Shown: positions 41,601 through 50,592, counted from the stretch's first letter. The stretch: 64,000 bases of DNA from Hybos culiciformis (GCA_964007475.1 OZ023273.1:18923922-18987921), one strand, 5' to 3'. Notes: generated by a model not told the origin, from the sequence alone. Program-made: numbers and translations.

Positions 41601-44600
41601 TTACAGAACGATGAAAAATTCTGTCACAATAAATAAAAAAGAAGTAATAAAAGAAAAATGAAAATATGAAAAAAAATAAAGAAAAATTACGTAAATCGAA
41701 ATTAAAATTATTTCTTAGGGTGATGAAAGCAAGCTCTTCGAATGGTTCACATACATTTTTTTCTTTGGTACTATATATATATTTAATACATCAAGATACA
41801 TTTACATTTGCCTAATCTTGTAGTTAATGTACACATTTACCGTCAAATGTATACATTATGACATTTTGTACTTTACATATGTATATCTTATCGGCCAATG
41901 AGTAAATAACCAAGTGTTTGTCACAAATCATAAATAAGCATTGAGGTGGATGAGTTATGTCATTCTAAAGGATATAACTCATCGGCCAATTTTCGAGCGA
42001 GTTAAAATGGATATAACTTATCCAAAATCGACCGATGAGTTAAGTACCGATGAGTTATTGCGCGGACCCATAACATTTTTAAGAGCGAATATCATCAACA
42101 ATATCGTTAAATACTTAAAAATATGTATGAAATGAGTTCAAGTAACAATTTTAATATTTATTGTGTAACTTAAGTATCAAATATCGGTTCAGAAATAATA
42201 TCTTGTTTAAATAACCTACATTTTTTTATGTAAACATTGGTGTAAAATGTCTCGTTCTGAAATCATGTTACCTATTACCCTATTTTATCCCAATTTATAT
42301 TTTTATTTTTACATTAAATATTTTAGAGTATATTAAATAAAATTCACGATATATTTTTTTTTATCTAATTGAAGTAAAAGATTATATTAACTATTCAAGT
42401 AAAGGAACGTTGAAATTTTTAAGTTAAAAACTAAAATCAGAATCAATAAATTATAAGAAATACATAAGGTGATAAAAACATTAAAAATATTTAATGAGAT
42501 ATTTTATAATTATTTTAGCTTTAAATTTTGTTTTTAACGTGTGACTTTATTATTCGTATTTCTATCAATAAAAATATTAGTTAAACATTTTGAAAAAATA
42601 TTCGAAATTATATTTTCAATTCACTCTACTTTCATAACTTTTTGAATGATGAGGTAATTGGAATTTGAGAATAAAATAAAGAAAAAATTCTATGAAAATC
42701 GAAGTATTTTTAATTTTTTTTTTCATGAAAGAAAAATAAAGTTTTATTTAAGGTTTTTATCTTTTAATAAAAATCGTTATTTCGGAATTTTTATTTTATG
42801 TTCATTTAAGTTTTCAGACTATACAACATTCTCAAAAAAAAAAATCAAAACAATGTGATAAGAAAATTATATAAAATTACATACGTATTTTCATACTTAT
42901 GCTCAGTAAAAAGAAAATTTAATTTTTTTGAATAATATTTATATTTTTATTGAAAATGTTTAAAATTAAATTGATATAATTTAAAAAAAGAACATTATAA
43001 ATTTTCTTTTAAGTATATAAAACTTTAATTTTTGTAACTATAGGTATACAAATAATAACATGAATTATAAGAATTTTTGATATATGTGACCTTTTTTTAA
43101 TCGGATTATTTAAATTAAAAGTATATGTCTACGGCCCCTATTGAAACGATGACAAAATACTTTTGAACTATTACACCTTTATATTCTATTCATCTTTACT
43201 TACATTATTATGAGTAAATATAATAATATATGTAAAACAATAGTCCAAGCTAGAATCTTGAAGCTCAAAGGATCTTTTTCGTTCGAAAAGTACTATAGGC
43301 AGTCGATTCAGACTACTTTAAGAAGTCTTATCGAATGCGAACAGAAATTAAAATTTACCGAAACTGAAAAACATATTTTATTGCATTTAATTAAATTTTT
43401 TTTTGTTATATAATTTTTTCTGTCACATTTTAAGCAGGAAAAAATAAAACCAAATTTTTGTTAGCTTTAGGATAAACATATTATATATAGTATACTGTTT
43501 AAAGCAAATAATTTGCAAATAAGTTTTATCCAAAAAACAAAAAAAAAAAGATAATAATAAACATAAAGTATTATGTGTTCTAAGCTGAAAAACAAGGCAT
43601 CCGAACCTTTTTTTTTATAACGATATAATGTTTATAGTTTTTTTTTTTATTCATTTATTTATTCACTATACATATAAAAATGTATGTACAATAATGTGTG
43701 TACATAACATATTTTTCAGTGATATTCATAAATTCATTTTTTTTCTTTTATTATGTTTTAAATAAAATTTATGATCTGAAAATTCCAAAAAAACTCAGAT
43801 TGTCATTTAAGTTAAAATTTAACTAAACAATATATTTATTTTTTTATTTGTTGGAATTAAATTTTAGTATTTGACTGTAAATTTAAAAGATAAATAAATA
43901 AAAATAAGAAGAAGTAAAAGACAAATATAGTAAAAACTAATTTAATAAGATTTTATTAAAATATTTACATTTAAGAAGCTATTATTACTTAAAGTTTTTG
44001 ATTATACATATATATAAAAAAGCTTTTAGAAAATATCTTTTCATTTTCAAAAAGAATAATATAAATATAACTATATATAAAAGTAGATATTTATATGTTT
44101 TATAATGTATATATGTATAAGCAAAATAAATAAGTAAATAACTAAATAAAATTTTACGGTATGAGGCGTATAACGTTTGAAAGCAGAAAACATTTTTCTT
44201 TTTACTGGGTTAAAATGATTTCTTCATTAGGTGAAAGCAAATTAAATGAAAATGATTTCCCCAATAAAATTATTTGATAGTGGTTAAGAAAATGAAAGCA
44301 TACACTTACAAATAAATTGAAGATAAAATAATATATTTTTAACTCTTTTTCAACACCTTATTATTTTATAAATTTTGTTCTCCAATTTTGATGAAAATAT
44401 TTTAATGAAAATGTAAAATTTTTATATTTATAAATGAAACTGAAACTATTTGGACTGGAGTATAAGAAATATATTTTGAGTATTTATTCAAGACGTAGTG
44501 AAGAAATTTGTAAATGATGAGTATGTGTAGAAATACATAGATACATATATAAAATTATATTTTACATAAAAAAAATTATTTTTGTACAGCAATCTTAGTA

Positions 44601-47600
44601 TAAAATAATGAATAAGAATTGGGTTGTTTTCTTTTTAGGTAATTTATTTTATTTATTTCGTACAGAGTTCATACCATTTAACATTAATAAGACATATGAA
44701 CGTTGATTTTATTATAATTCGAACCTACATAATTCGAACCTACAGAATGTTATTTTATTTTAGTTATATTATTTTCTAATCTTTCTAATCTGAATTGAAT
44801 ATATTTTTAGCAAGGAAGAAAAAAGTTATGAAATATTTTGGGAAATATATACTATTAATTTTTTTTTTCTCAACACTAATAAAGTTAATAGTCTAGTTTT
44901 TAATTCAAAAATTAATTTGTTAATTAATTTGCCTTATTAATTTTACTTACTTACCTTAATCTAAAGTTTCCTATTTTCATTTGATCAGCATTCTGTAAGA
45001 ATTGAAATGCATCCGGATTGGTAATTTCGGTATTTGCAGTAGCAATAGTTGTCATAGGTTCAAGCACTTCTTCAATTACATGTAAAACCTTTAAATGAAA
45101 ATATAAAAATATACATATTATAATTAATTTTGAAGTACATTAAATGAGAAAAACAATTTACCTGTCTTTTTCCAACCGAATTTTGTAGTATCATTGATCT
45201 GGATGGTATTAGACGGGCATTATTTACAAATATATCACCTTGACGATTTTTTGTTATAAATAAATGCGGATTGCCATCTAAATCTGTTGGTATAGCTTTT
45301 GGTGGCTTTGGAAATTCTTCTTGTGTATATGCTGTCGTTGCTGTAATAAAGATACAATATAAAATAGTGTTAAAAAAAAACAAACAACAACGCCATAGAA
45401 ATAAAGTTTTTGAAAAAAATAATTATTTACTTTGGTTTTGGTTTCGTTAAAATTTATATTTCTTTGACGCCATACTTTAAAATTTTGGTCAATTTTCATG
45501 TATACCCTCAAAAAATGTTCAAATATCAATTTAAATGGAACATATAAAAAACACATAGAGCATAAACGAGAATTTAATTATTCGAAACTTTTTGCACAAA
45601 AAACAAAAAATACAAGAAAAAATATAAAATCAATTTTATTTTCCTTCTTGAATAACAATTTTTTCTTTTACTGAATTCTTGTAATGTTGGCGTAAGAGGT
45701 ATTGGAAAACTTATACATACAATCACAAATATATATTTTTTTCTTTTTGTATTCAAAAAAGGTGTAAAAAAAAAATTCAATTTTGACTTTAGAAAATCTT
45801 TTTAGAATGTAAAATAGTTTATTTTCTTACAAGCAATTTCCCATTTCAAAAATTTAAATTAATAGATTCAAAATGCTTTGTAAAAGCATTAATATTATGT
45901 GTAAATTTGAATAAAAGATACCTGATAGTAGTTTGTAGTTTGATTTTCTTATCTTTTTTTAAACATTTTTATTATTCAGACAAGATTAGAATAAATAATT
46001 AGAAATGTTTTTGAAAAATTATATGTAAATATTTTTTTTTTTATATTAAGTAGGTACTCCATTAAAACAAAGAATGAAGAATTTTTTTGAACATAAAAAT
46101 TTTATTTCTAAGCACTGTTTTTGGTTTTAAGCATTTGTTGATGTAAATTCAGATTTATAACAATTAAAAAAGAATTTTATAAAATGTTAATAACGTCGTT
46201 TATTGGCATAAAATTTTCTGTGCGAATTTTTGAAAAGAAATCAAAACTTAGAATAAAACGACTGGCAAATTTTTATACATAAATATCTTGTGTAAATCGT
46301 CAACTTCACAGATTTTGTTTTGCTAAAATTAGTTATGGCAAATGTTACTTTAAAATTAATTGAATTAATTTCTTTTAAAGCATTTTTAAACGAAAATCTT
46401 TTTTAAAAAAATGTTTATTTATTTTTCTTTAAAGCATACCTAGAACTTAATACAATTCAGATATATTATATATTTAACATCATGTTTTTTATGATTTTTA
46501 ATAACCACCTAGGTAATAAAAATTACTGCCAAATAAAGATCTTCATCGTCATATTTCGAATTTGACTATATTATCCAATTTCTCAAAACCAATTTTAATC
46601 ATAAATCAGATAAAATAAGTCCTAAAGTCATTATCATTATATACTTAGACTAACTTATGCCATTTTGGCACTGATTAATATAGTGGTAAACTTAAATATG
46701 TATGTTAAAATTTTTTTTTTATTTACTATAAATATAAAATATAAATTCAAATCTCACTCGTTTTCTTTTTTCTTTTTTGAAATTCTTTCATTAATTAAAT
46801 TAGCAAAGTCAAATATTCTATAAATAAAATAAATTAAAAAAACAGAAGGAAGGATCAAAAAAATTAAAAATATTTTGATGTTAATTCTCAAGAGGGAATA
46901 AATTTTTCCTCTTTTATATAAATCCATGATACTTTCAACTTCTTTTAAACTGATTAAATTTTTGATATATAATTTTTTTTTGTATAATTATGTGTATACA
47001 TATGTGCAGAACATTTTTCTACTCTATTATATATATTTATCTACATATTTAATTTATATTATGTATTTCTATTATTTTGATATTTTTATATGTTATTTAG
47101 ATACTAGTCGTTTCTTTTCATTTAATTTGAAAAAGAAAAAAAAAACGAAGAAAACTACCAAAGAGATTGATTTATATATTTATTTTTTCTTAAAAATATT
47201 TATATGAGAATCATTCTTACAGCATTAAAACATAATATACACATAGATTTGTATGAGAAAAACTTTTATTTGTGCATACTCCATTAACTTTGAATGATAT
47301 TTATTCTAGGAGAAGAAAAAAAAAAAAAAATTGAAAATATAAAAAAAAAATTAAGATGGAAAAATTGTATGGCTAAAAGCAAAGATAGAACTTTTTGATT
47401 TTTTTTTGTTATTTTTTTTTTTATATAAATGTTTCTAAATAATATATATATATTATGCATAAGTATATACATTATACACGTTACTTTGCTTTTGCCATAG
47501 TTTAATACTATAAAATATAGATTATCACGAGAAGCCTTTTAATCCTGTCAAAAGTTGAATTTAATTTTTTTTTTCAGCATAAGGAAGTTGTTTTTTGTTT

Positions 47601-49071
47601 CCGAGGACATCTTATTCACAGTATTAAACAGATAAAGAAAAAAACAAAATTAAATAAAATTTATTGTAAATAAGAAATTGGTAAAACGGAATAATAATCG
47701 AAAGTTTTGAGAATATAATTTTCAACGATATCTACAAAGCTGCATATATAATAAAAAAAATAAAATTTAGTTAAAAAAAAAATTTATATTTCATTGAAGA
47801 AAAAATTACAATTGTATCATTTTTGAAAGTAGGTTTCATTCCAGTACAAATTGAAGGGATGTTTTAGCAAAAAAAATTTTTTTGTTTGTTTTCATGTATG
47901 TCTTGTTTATAGCTACCACAGTAAAGTAATTTTTGGAGGAATGTACGGAAACCTATTCACAGCTAGTTTTATCTGAAAGTAAAAAATCAACTGCAAAAAA
48001 TAAAAAAAAATTGACAGGAAGGTATCTGAAAAAAAAATTCAGATAGGAAGGAAACGTAATGAAAAAGAAACAAAAAAATAATTTTGTGAAGTAATGAAAT
48101 TTTTCAGATAGTAAAAAAAAATAAATTAAATTTTCTTAATTATTTGAAAATATTTTTAAAAAATTCTTTTTACGAAAAATAGATAAAATTAATATCTTCA
48201 TTTTCAGTAAATTTGCTTAAATATATATAGAATAATAACATAGAAAATCGGTTTTAACGGTACCATTTTTTCAGATAGGTAAATAAGCTATAAACAAGGC
48301 ATTAATTAGATTAAGAAAAAAATTTTCATATTGTAATTTTTAATAATTTCACACAGTGTTATTTTCACATTTTTCTCTAATATTACCATAAGTAAAAAAT
48401 TTGCATAATATTTTTTTATTCATACATAAATGTAATTAATACGTTGCATAGGATTAACCTGATTCTCTTAGATTACATTAAGTGAATTTAAAATAGAGTT
48501 TCTTAAATAGAAATTAGAGTGAATAAATAAATAAATTATTTTAAAATTTTTTTTAATTATCAAAATAATTGCTAGAAAAATTACAATTAAATTAATAGAA
48601 ATTAATAAAATATGTGGACTTTTAACTATTAAAAAGGGTATTTGTAGCAGTGTGTATTTTATAATAATATAAAGATTTTCAAAATTTTTATTGATCAAAT
48701 TGATTCCACCACCCATTTTAAAAGAAAAAAAATTCATCTGTATCTGCTGTACTTAAAAGAGTATTTAATAAAAAAAATTTATAACCTAAAAGCCCTTTTC
48801 ATTATTACAATAAAGTAATTTTTATGTGACTTTTTATATATACAATGAAAATACCATAAGTATGGACTTTACAAATAAAAAAATATATATATATATATAT
48901 ATATATATTGATTTTTATAATAAAATACTTACATATGTGATATAAAACTTCAAATGTTCTATTTAGTCTATCGAAATGCTGGAATGCTTCATTTGTTGGT
49001 GCAAATATTGTTACATGACGGTAAGATATTGTATTATTGACTGTTGGACTTTTTATTAAATAATCATAAAA
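2507..49071 (-). CDS. Fas1: Fasciclin I (Fas1), 11 visible coding exons, partial at both ends
   Basis: Fas1 is an extracellular, GPI-anchored homophilic adhesion protein of insect axons and other tissues, built of four FAS1 domains. Joined exons (49071-48933, 45340-45162, 45088-44955, 40631-40535, 40387-40222, 38222-38062, 24836-24682, 23542-23422, 22590-22370, 13090-12928, 2654-2507) give 1684 nt, 561 codons with no stop. All borders are GT-AG and phases agree at every join. Domain 1 spans visible residues 1-118, domain 2 about 130-283, domain 3 about 293-443, domain 4 from about 446. FAS1 H1-type motifs are visible: TIFAPTNEAF, HTFLIPIDEGF, VTILAPSNEAW. H2-type His-hydrophobic motifs are LHVIEEVLEPM, HLIQRPLMVID and VHIIDRVLGIP. 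N-glycosylation sequons include NNT, NRT, NNS, NET and NAT. Drosophila Fas1 is about 650 residues, so roughly 90 are missing, split between the signal peptide and the domain 4/GPI end. Introns carry most of the window's transposons. Confidence 0.93.
6789..6868. repeat. 31-bp tandem repeat, about 2.6 copies
   Basis: Units at 6789-6819 and 6820-6850 begin AATGAAAAAATTTAGATGCA and differ by one base; a partial third copy follows to 6868. It lies 20 bp outside the left end of the 6893-10921 element. Confidence 0.85.
8202..8347. other. spacer loop of the 1.3-kb-arm foldback, TCTCG-rich
   Basis: The single-copy spacer between the arms contains TCTCGAGATTTCTCGCGAGA followed by CTCGTCTCGTCGAGAAA and TTCTCGC. 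The CpG-containing TCTCG word and its complement CGAGA recur several times within about 70 bp, quite unlike the AT-rich arms. A doubled AAAAATGTTC follows. Function unknown. Confidence 0.7.
9296..9780. mobile_element. Foldback-like palindrome-array element (copy 1), 9-bp TSD CGCTAGGGC
   Basis: CGCTAGGGC lies directly on both sides (9287-9295, 9781-9789). The left end is GGCGCAGTGAAATAAGG; the right end, inverted, is GGGGATGGAAATAAGG. These match the ends of the 38936-40065 element (GGCGCCGTGACATTTG and GGGGGTTGGACATTTG) in the same orientation. Inside are 38-nt palindromes of form GCGGTCTTATTTCATTTTTC plus complement, exact or near-exact at 9658-9695 and 9709-9746 with degenerate copies at about 9529 and 9607, and a GC-rich hairpin at 9361-9510. 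The 9-bp TSD with inverted repeat arrays resembles Drosophila Foldback/MULE-type elements; that assignment is inference. Confidence 0.82.
9361..9510. repeat. long GC-rich core hairpin of copy 1
   Basis: Left stem from AATCTTGTGAGGTGAGCACA through GGGCGGCGGGCGGGCGGTTGG; the right stem is its reverse complement, ending CTCACAAGATTTTTT. Stem length is about 65 bp with few mismatches. The loop holds GCGCCGCAAATCCCACT. Compared with the 39506-39641 hairpin, the left half of the inner stem is missing. Confidence 0.88.
10995..11560. mobile_element. inverted-repeat element (copy 1), interrupted by a LINE tail
   Basis: The left arm contains GATATGTAAACAAAATTTG and GTATTTACACAAAAATACAT; the right arm around 11480-11550 contains their complements. 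Between them, ATCACTCGACC..GGTCTCGTGATAT forms a short central hairpin. The same left flank (TTGCAACTACCTCTC), arms and hairpin recur at 38781-40135, where the LINE sequence is absent. Exact ends and TSD were not resolved. Confidence 0.7.
11121..11439 (+). mobile_element. 5'-truncated non-LTR retrotransposon (LINE) 3' end with poly(A)
   Basis: The frame to the stop at 11340-11342 reads SVKIPICDRTSFGDSFSIRT, SRMWNALPLKL and RRFKKSVNDYLL. This is the pattern found at the carboxyl end of insect LINE reverse-transcriptase proteins (the WN-LP motif followed by FKK..YLL). About 75 bp of 3' UTR and a run of some 20 A follow. The homologous site at about 38885 lacks this block, confirming insertion. 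A clear TSD was not seen, and the family (Jockey/CR1-like) is not settled. Confidence 0.75.
12928..13090 (-). CDS. Fas1: Fas1 exon j: start of domain 4
   Basis: 163 nt: one base completes Ser, then 54 codons: DTYHLGTYSEFNQQLNNSQ, YTFFVSTNYGWNDIKI, PSAHKKLFMKAFAYH. This is the domain 4 H1 region; the usual Ala-Pro-Thr is replaced by Val-Ser-Thr. It ends phase 0 at donor GTAAGT. Confidence 0.94.
13767..13833. repeat. 21-bp tandem repeat, 3 copies
   Basis: The unit TTTTTCTGAGAATCGTCATC repeats at 13767 and 13788, with a third copy from 13809 carrying a 4-bp insertion. Confidence 0.88.
13862..13935 (-). repeat. tRNA-like sequence (degenerate), copy A
   Basis: The minus strand reads a box-A-like TGGCTTAGTGGATAG and box B GGTTCGAACCC. 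The acceptor halves GGCCATA/TATGGTT can pair with G-U, but the anticodon loop is six bases and the T-stem pairs poorly. I read it as a tRNA-derived repeat head rather than a working tRNA gene. An identical core lies at 16840-16912. Confidence 0.65.
14372..14550. mobile_element. inverted-repeat MITE, right arm truncated (copy A)
   Basis: The left arm CACGAAGCAGTCATAGAAC continues to GTGGCTACAAAT. The right arm starts again with TTTGTAGCCACTGTTATTC but breaks off after TTTAAATCTT. It is complete in the copy at 17317-17536. Confidence 0.85.
15414..16100. mobile_element. inverted-repeat element with GGTAATGTGGACC words, probable TA target
   Basis: The left end is CGGGTAATGTGGACCGGTC and the right end GGTCCACAATACCCG; both flanks are TA, as in Tc1/mariner-type insertions. 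The same word recurs inside in both orientations: CTAATGTGGACCAG (15435), GCGGGTAATGTGAACC (15774), GGTCCACATTAACCGC (15814), GGTCCAAATTAACCGC (15899). No transposase frame was seen. The TA target is two bases only, so the superfamily call is tentative. Confidence 0.7.
16495..16566 (-). repeat. second tRNA-like sequence (degenerate)
   Basis: The minus strand reads TATGGCTTGGTGGCTAGAA (box-A-like) and GGGTTCGATTCCCCC (box-B-like). It resembles the 13862 sequence in layout but differs in the middle. Cloverleaf pairing is poor, so it is likely a SINE head or tRNA relic. Confidence 0.55.
16685..16728. repeat. isolated GC-rich imperfect hairpin
   Basis: GACGGGGGGGAGTAAGGGG is followed by ACCCCCGCTCGCCCTCGTC, an imperfect inverted repeat in otherwise AT-rich DNA. 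GTCAGTACCAAT upstream and ATACCAGTACCC downstream may be remains of outer arms. Origin unknown. Confidence 0.55.
16810..17497. repeat. dispersed duplicate segment, copy B
   Basis: Second copy of the 13836-14551 segment, including an identical tRNA-like core (16840-16912, minus strand) and the MITE left arm. Here the MITE is complete and continues to 17536, so copy B preserves the older arrangement at this end. Confidence 0.88.
17317..17536. mobile_element. complete inverted-repeat MITE, about 220 bp
   Basis: The arms are about 77 bp: CACGAAGCAGTCATAGAAC at the left and GTTCTATGACTGCTTCGTG at the right. The centre contains TTTGGACTGATGGACTGA. A-rich/T-rich flanks hide the TSD. Confidence 0.88.
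22370..22590 (-). CDS. Fas1: Fas1 exon i: end of domain 3, linker to domain 4
   Basis: 221 nt in phase 0 to 2, the largest exon. It reads VAFWPTINNKNFIYFNI, TVEGGGVNATLIQPDVAQTN and GYVHIIDRVLGIPYTTVLG, nearly identical in pattern to Drosophila Fas1 domain 3. Sequons NET and NAT are present. The acceptor is TTTTCAG and the donor GTAAGT. Confidence 0.94.
22745..22850. repeat. small word-array remnant (ACAAAATTC words)
   Basis: Reads TTCACTATAAACAAAATCC, CACAACGATCAAAATTCGC, TACGAACAAAATTCAC, TTCGGACAAACTATAACGAC. A 16-18-bp word of form TNCGANCAAAATTC is reiterated four to five times. This resembles one arm of an array-type element; no partner arm was seen. Confidence 0.45.
23422..23542 (-). 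CDS. Fas1: Fas1 exon h: domain 3 HVI segment
   Basis: 121 nt: one base completes Gly, then 40 codons. It reads GHKKEIENILNMHVIKGRI and ends in a Thr/Ser-rich TSTTSTIP at donor GTAAGT. A long open frame on the plus strand over the same bases is a shadow. Confidence 0.92.
24682..24836 (-). CDS. Fas1: Fas1 exon g: start of domain 3
   Basis: 155 nt from phase 0 to 2. It reads DHENGALHKFYEVIMS, then the H1 motif VTILAPSNEAWNNSN, with sequon NNS. The chosen donor GTATGT after AGTGG is the only one keeping phase with the next exon. Confidence 0.92.
33077..33371. mobile_element. foldback MITE, about 295 bp, 5-bp TSD TTATA
   Basis: The ends are CCATTGAGTAATAATATTTA and its complement TTACTCAATGG; TTATA flanks both (33072-33076, 33372-33376). 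The arms are about 130 bp and around 85-90% alike by eye, with a short A/T loop. CCATTG ends and a 5-bp TSD parallel the CCATAG foldbacks at 6893 and 50798. The minus-strand frame across it is a repeat artefact. Confidence 0.85.
37020..37117. repeat. old short inverted-end repeat, copy 1
   Basis: TTGACCATTTCAG at one end and CATATGAAAGTGGTCAA at the other form imperfect inverted ends. About 100 bp aligns at perhaps two-thirds identity with 51764-51862, including GGGAAT and TTTTCATATGAAA blocks. Confidence 0.55.
38062..38222 (-). CDS. Fas1: Fas1 exon f: end of domain 2
   Basis: 161 nt completing the split Ile codon and then reading YVKSNTIMGDAKHSTG and HLIQRPLMVIDTSVEDFLK in 53 codons. This is the H2 strand of domain 2 and the linker to domain 3. 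It ends phase 0 at donor GTAAGT, followed by the longest intron (13.2 kb). Confidence 0.93.
38936..40065. mobile_element. Foldback-like palindrome-array element (copy 2), 9-bp TSD TATTGAATC
   Basis: TATTGAATC flanks both ends (38927-38935, 40066-40074; the next base G also agrees on both sides). The ends are GGCGCCGTGACATTTG and, inverted, GGGGGTTGGACATTTG. Each arm is a chain of 38-nt palindromes, GCGGACAAATGTCATTTTG plus complement (first exact one 38996-39033), spaced about 58-60 bp by short T-rich linkers, about ten or more in all. The centre is a GC-rich hairpin (39506-39641). No transposase is present; the frames found here are artefacts of the palindromes. Same family as 9296-9780. Confidence 0.88.
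39506..39641. repeat. GC-rich core hairpin of copy 2
   Basis: The stem is about 65 bp, AAGAGAGGGTGGTG...GGGATTTGCGG on the left and its complement CCGCAAATCCC...CACCCTCTCTT on the right, with a six-base loop CTGACG. It shares GGCGGCGGGCGGGCGG and CGCCGCAAATCCCACT with the 9361-9510 hairpin. Confidence 0.92.
40222..40387 (-). CDS. Fas1: Fas1 exon e: middle of domain 2
   Basis: 166 nt from phase 0, ending one base into a codon at donor GTAAGT. The readable protein includes RSGLVDNKVIDGHIILN and FEDNIKVTVSFFPQNGK. The following 2-kb intron is interrupted by the foldback element at 38936-40065. Confidence 0.93.
40535..40631 (-). CDS. Fas1: Fas1 exon d: domain 2 H1 region
   Basis: 97 nt: one base completes an Arg codon, then 32 codons. 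It carries SYRSQVTLMKKENLYQ and HTFLIPIDEGFK, the domain 2 H1 motif with Ile-Pro in place of the usual Ala-Pro. The acceptor is TTTTAG and the donor GTAGGT. Confidence 0.92.
40632..44954 (-). other. Fas1 4.3-kb intron between exons c and d
   Basis: AT-rich, no gene. A plus-strand frame at 43210-43413 has fairly normal composition but no recognisable domain. The word-repeat patch at 41885-42065 is described separately. Confidence 0.6.
41885..42065. repeat. word-array patch (GATGAGTTAT / ATAACTCATC)
   Basis: Recurring words in both orientations: ATCGGCCAATGAG, GGATGAGTTATGTC, GATATAACTCATCGGCCAA, GATATAACTTATCC, ACCGATGAGTTAAG, ACCGATGAGTTATTGCGCGG. Layout recalls the arrays in the Foldback-like elements, but I could not define ends or a TSD. 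Confidence 0.5.
44955..45088 (-). CDS. Fas1: Fas1 exon c: end of domain 1, start of domain 2
   Basis: 134 nt in phase 0 to 2. It begins VLHVIEEVLEPM, the closing strand of FAS1 domain 1, then passes through a linker into DAFQFLQNADQMKIGNFRLR, the first helices of domain 2. The acceptor is AAAG and the donor GTAAGT. Confidence 0.93.
45162..45340 (-). CDS. Fas1: Fas1 exon b: middle of FAS1 domain 1
   Basis: 179 nt: two bases complete the split codon, then 59 codons, ending phase 0 at GKRQ before donor GTAAAT. It contains TTAYTQEEFP, TDLDGNPHLFITKN and GDIFVNNARLIPS, characteristic Fas1 domain 1 strands. A 73-bp intron separates it from the next exon, the smallest in the gene. Confidence 0.93.
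45341..48932 (-). other. Fas1 3.6-kb intron between exons a and b
   Basis: AT-rich with long A and T runs and an (AT)n tract at about 48884-48909. No gene, tRNA or transposon recognised. Confidence 0.6.
48933..49071 (-). CDS. Fas1: Fas1 exon a: start of FAS1 domain 1
   Basis: The minus-strand acceptor TTTTCAG precedes 49071 and the donor GTAAGT follows 48933. The exon reads from phase 0 and gives 46 codons plus one base, starting FYDYLIKSPTV and carrying TIFAPTNEAF, the FAS1 H1 motif. Sequons NNT and NRT are present. The ORF continues into the intron upstream, but conservation stops at the acceptor. The preceding exon, with signal peptide, should end in phase 0; none was recognised to the right. 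Confidence 0.92.
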
Positions 49072-50282
49072 CTGAAAATAAAAATAAATATTGTTCAATT
49101 TAATGGTGATGTATAAATAGTTTTGCAATAGTTTTTTTTTTTTAATAAATAATATAAATAAATAAAGTTACAAATCAATAAATTGATAAATTAATTGATA
49201 AAGTAACAATAAATCAATGAATTGATCAATGACCATTTCAAGTTTTAAAGTATGAATTAAAAAAATTTATTGGGGACTGAACTAGTACGTATTTATACTA
49301 TAATTCTAATAATATAATCAAAATAAATTAAGAAGACATCCTTAAAATTGATTAAAAATGTTAAATATTAAATTAAGAATTTCTTGAAGATATTTTAACT
49401 TTTTTTTTCTGTGCATTAAACAATAAAATTTTGATTATTTTTTTATCTCATATTTATGTTATGTTCATTATTTATGAAAATTCATGTATATGTATTTGCA
49501 AAAAAAAGTAAGAACTTGTTTTTCTTTATTTCAAACAATTCTCAATCATACGATAATGTTATTTTACCATTTTATCATTTCTTAGTTATTACAGAAAAAT
49601 ATCCCTCTGGTCCAATGGTTGAAAGATACAATTATTATTTCTTATGTTAATATGTTCTAGTGTCTAGTCAGTTGTAGTTTATATTCCCATACCTCAAATA
49701 TATTTTCCAATCTTTTGTACAGTTTTACATATTGTTTATAAAATATTTGTATGATCAGGAATCATGACTAAGAAAATTTGAATATAACTTAATGCTTACT
49801 TGAATTCGAACGCATAAAATTAAATTTTTTTTTTAAACAAACAGCTGCATTGCTTCAATCTATCGGTTTTATTAGCTTCAAAGTAGATAATTCAATATTC
49901 GAAAATTACTCTCAAATAGTTTGTAGGCTATCAAAAAACATCATAGCAGACAAATGAAAGATTTTAAAATTAAAAACTAGTTTTCATTTGTTTTAAATAA
50001 GAAATGAATAATTATTGTTTTCATAAGTTTATAGATATTTTAATTAAAAGTGAATAATTTTCTTTTAAGAAACCCTAAAAATAGATTATGGCAAACCAAA
50101 AGTTATGTAATTCATTTAATCCGTAGGTTCCCAAACTTTTCCAATTTTGAAAACATTTTATAGCTAATACCGCTAATGCGAACATTTTCTTAAATAACAA
50201 GAATCCCACAATTTTAAGCTCACTTCATATTGTGACTTACGGAAAAATATCACTAATTTTTTTTTCGAAAAAGTAAAAACAT
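49072..50282. other. sequence upstream of the first visible Fas1 exon, no gene seen
   Basis: Probably Fas1 intron. Searched on the minus strand for a signal-peptide exon ending in phase 0 at a GT donor; none was convincing. Confidence 0.5.
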
Positions 50283-50378
50283 CTTTTTTTTTAGTTTTTT
50301 TATTTTTTTTTTATTACCATAAAATTAGTATATAATGAATGGTTTAGACTTATTTCTATTGTACATTGCATTCACATG

Positions 50379-50525
50379 TTACATGAAGCAAGGTCTATAG
50401 ACTGGTCCCATTTCGTAGGAGTAGACTGAACCATAAGTTGTTGTGCACCAACTTGAAGGTTTGTAAAACGCTCCAACTGGATATTGATAAGTAGCAGATT
50501 CTTGATAGTTGCAAGATGAGCACAT
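50379..50525 (-). CDS. small Cys/Tyr-rich protein, 48 aa (paralogue 1)
   Basis: Single-exon frame from ATG at 50525 to TAA at 50379. The protein starts MCSSCNYQESATYQYPVG, then KPSSWCTTTYGSVYSYEMG and ends PVYRPCFM, with 4 Cys and 7 Tyr. The first 16 residues match paralogue 2 at 12 of the first 16 or better, including an unbroken CNYQESATYQYP. Conservation at codon level with divergence beyond, a TATA box about 50 bp upstream and an AATAAA about 70 bp downstream support a real short gene. It has no signal peptide or membrane segment. Short intronless Met-Cys proteins in Drosophila include the Mst sperm-tail (CGP) family, but there is no Cys-Gly-Pro repeat here, so any testis role is only a guess. 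Function unknown. Confidence 0.72.
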   Translation of the reverse strand: MCSSCNYQESATYQYPVGAFYKPSSWCTTTYGSVYSYEMGPVYRPCFM

Positions 50526-50569
50526 GTTGATTAAAAAATGATTCCTTTTTTTTCTGGTGATTTGCTCCC

Positions 50570-50592
50570 ACGATTTATAATGCCGTGTTTTA
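50570..50592 (-). promoter_or_regulatory. TATA-box region of paralogue 1
   Basis: The minus strand reads TTAAAACACGGCATTATAAATC, 45-50 bp upstream of the start codon. Paralogue 2 has TTTTAAAACAAGACATTATA followed by AATC at the same place. The block is conserved although most surrounding non-coding bases differ, which fits a core promoter and a 5' UTR of only about 20-25 nt. Confidence 0.6.

Noticed and set aside
43210..43413. 67-codon plus-strand frame with fairly ordinary composition (QARILKLKGSFSFEKYY)
   Set aside because: No homology recognised, no splice or promoter context, inside a Fas1 intron; could be chance.
45278..45556. Minus-strand frame of 92 codons overlapping exon b
   Set aside because: Different frame from the Fas1 exon and mostly intronic; exon b phase and conservation explain the region.
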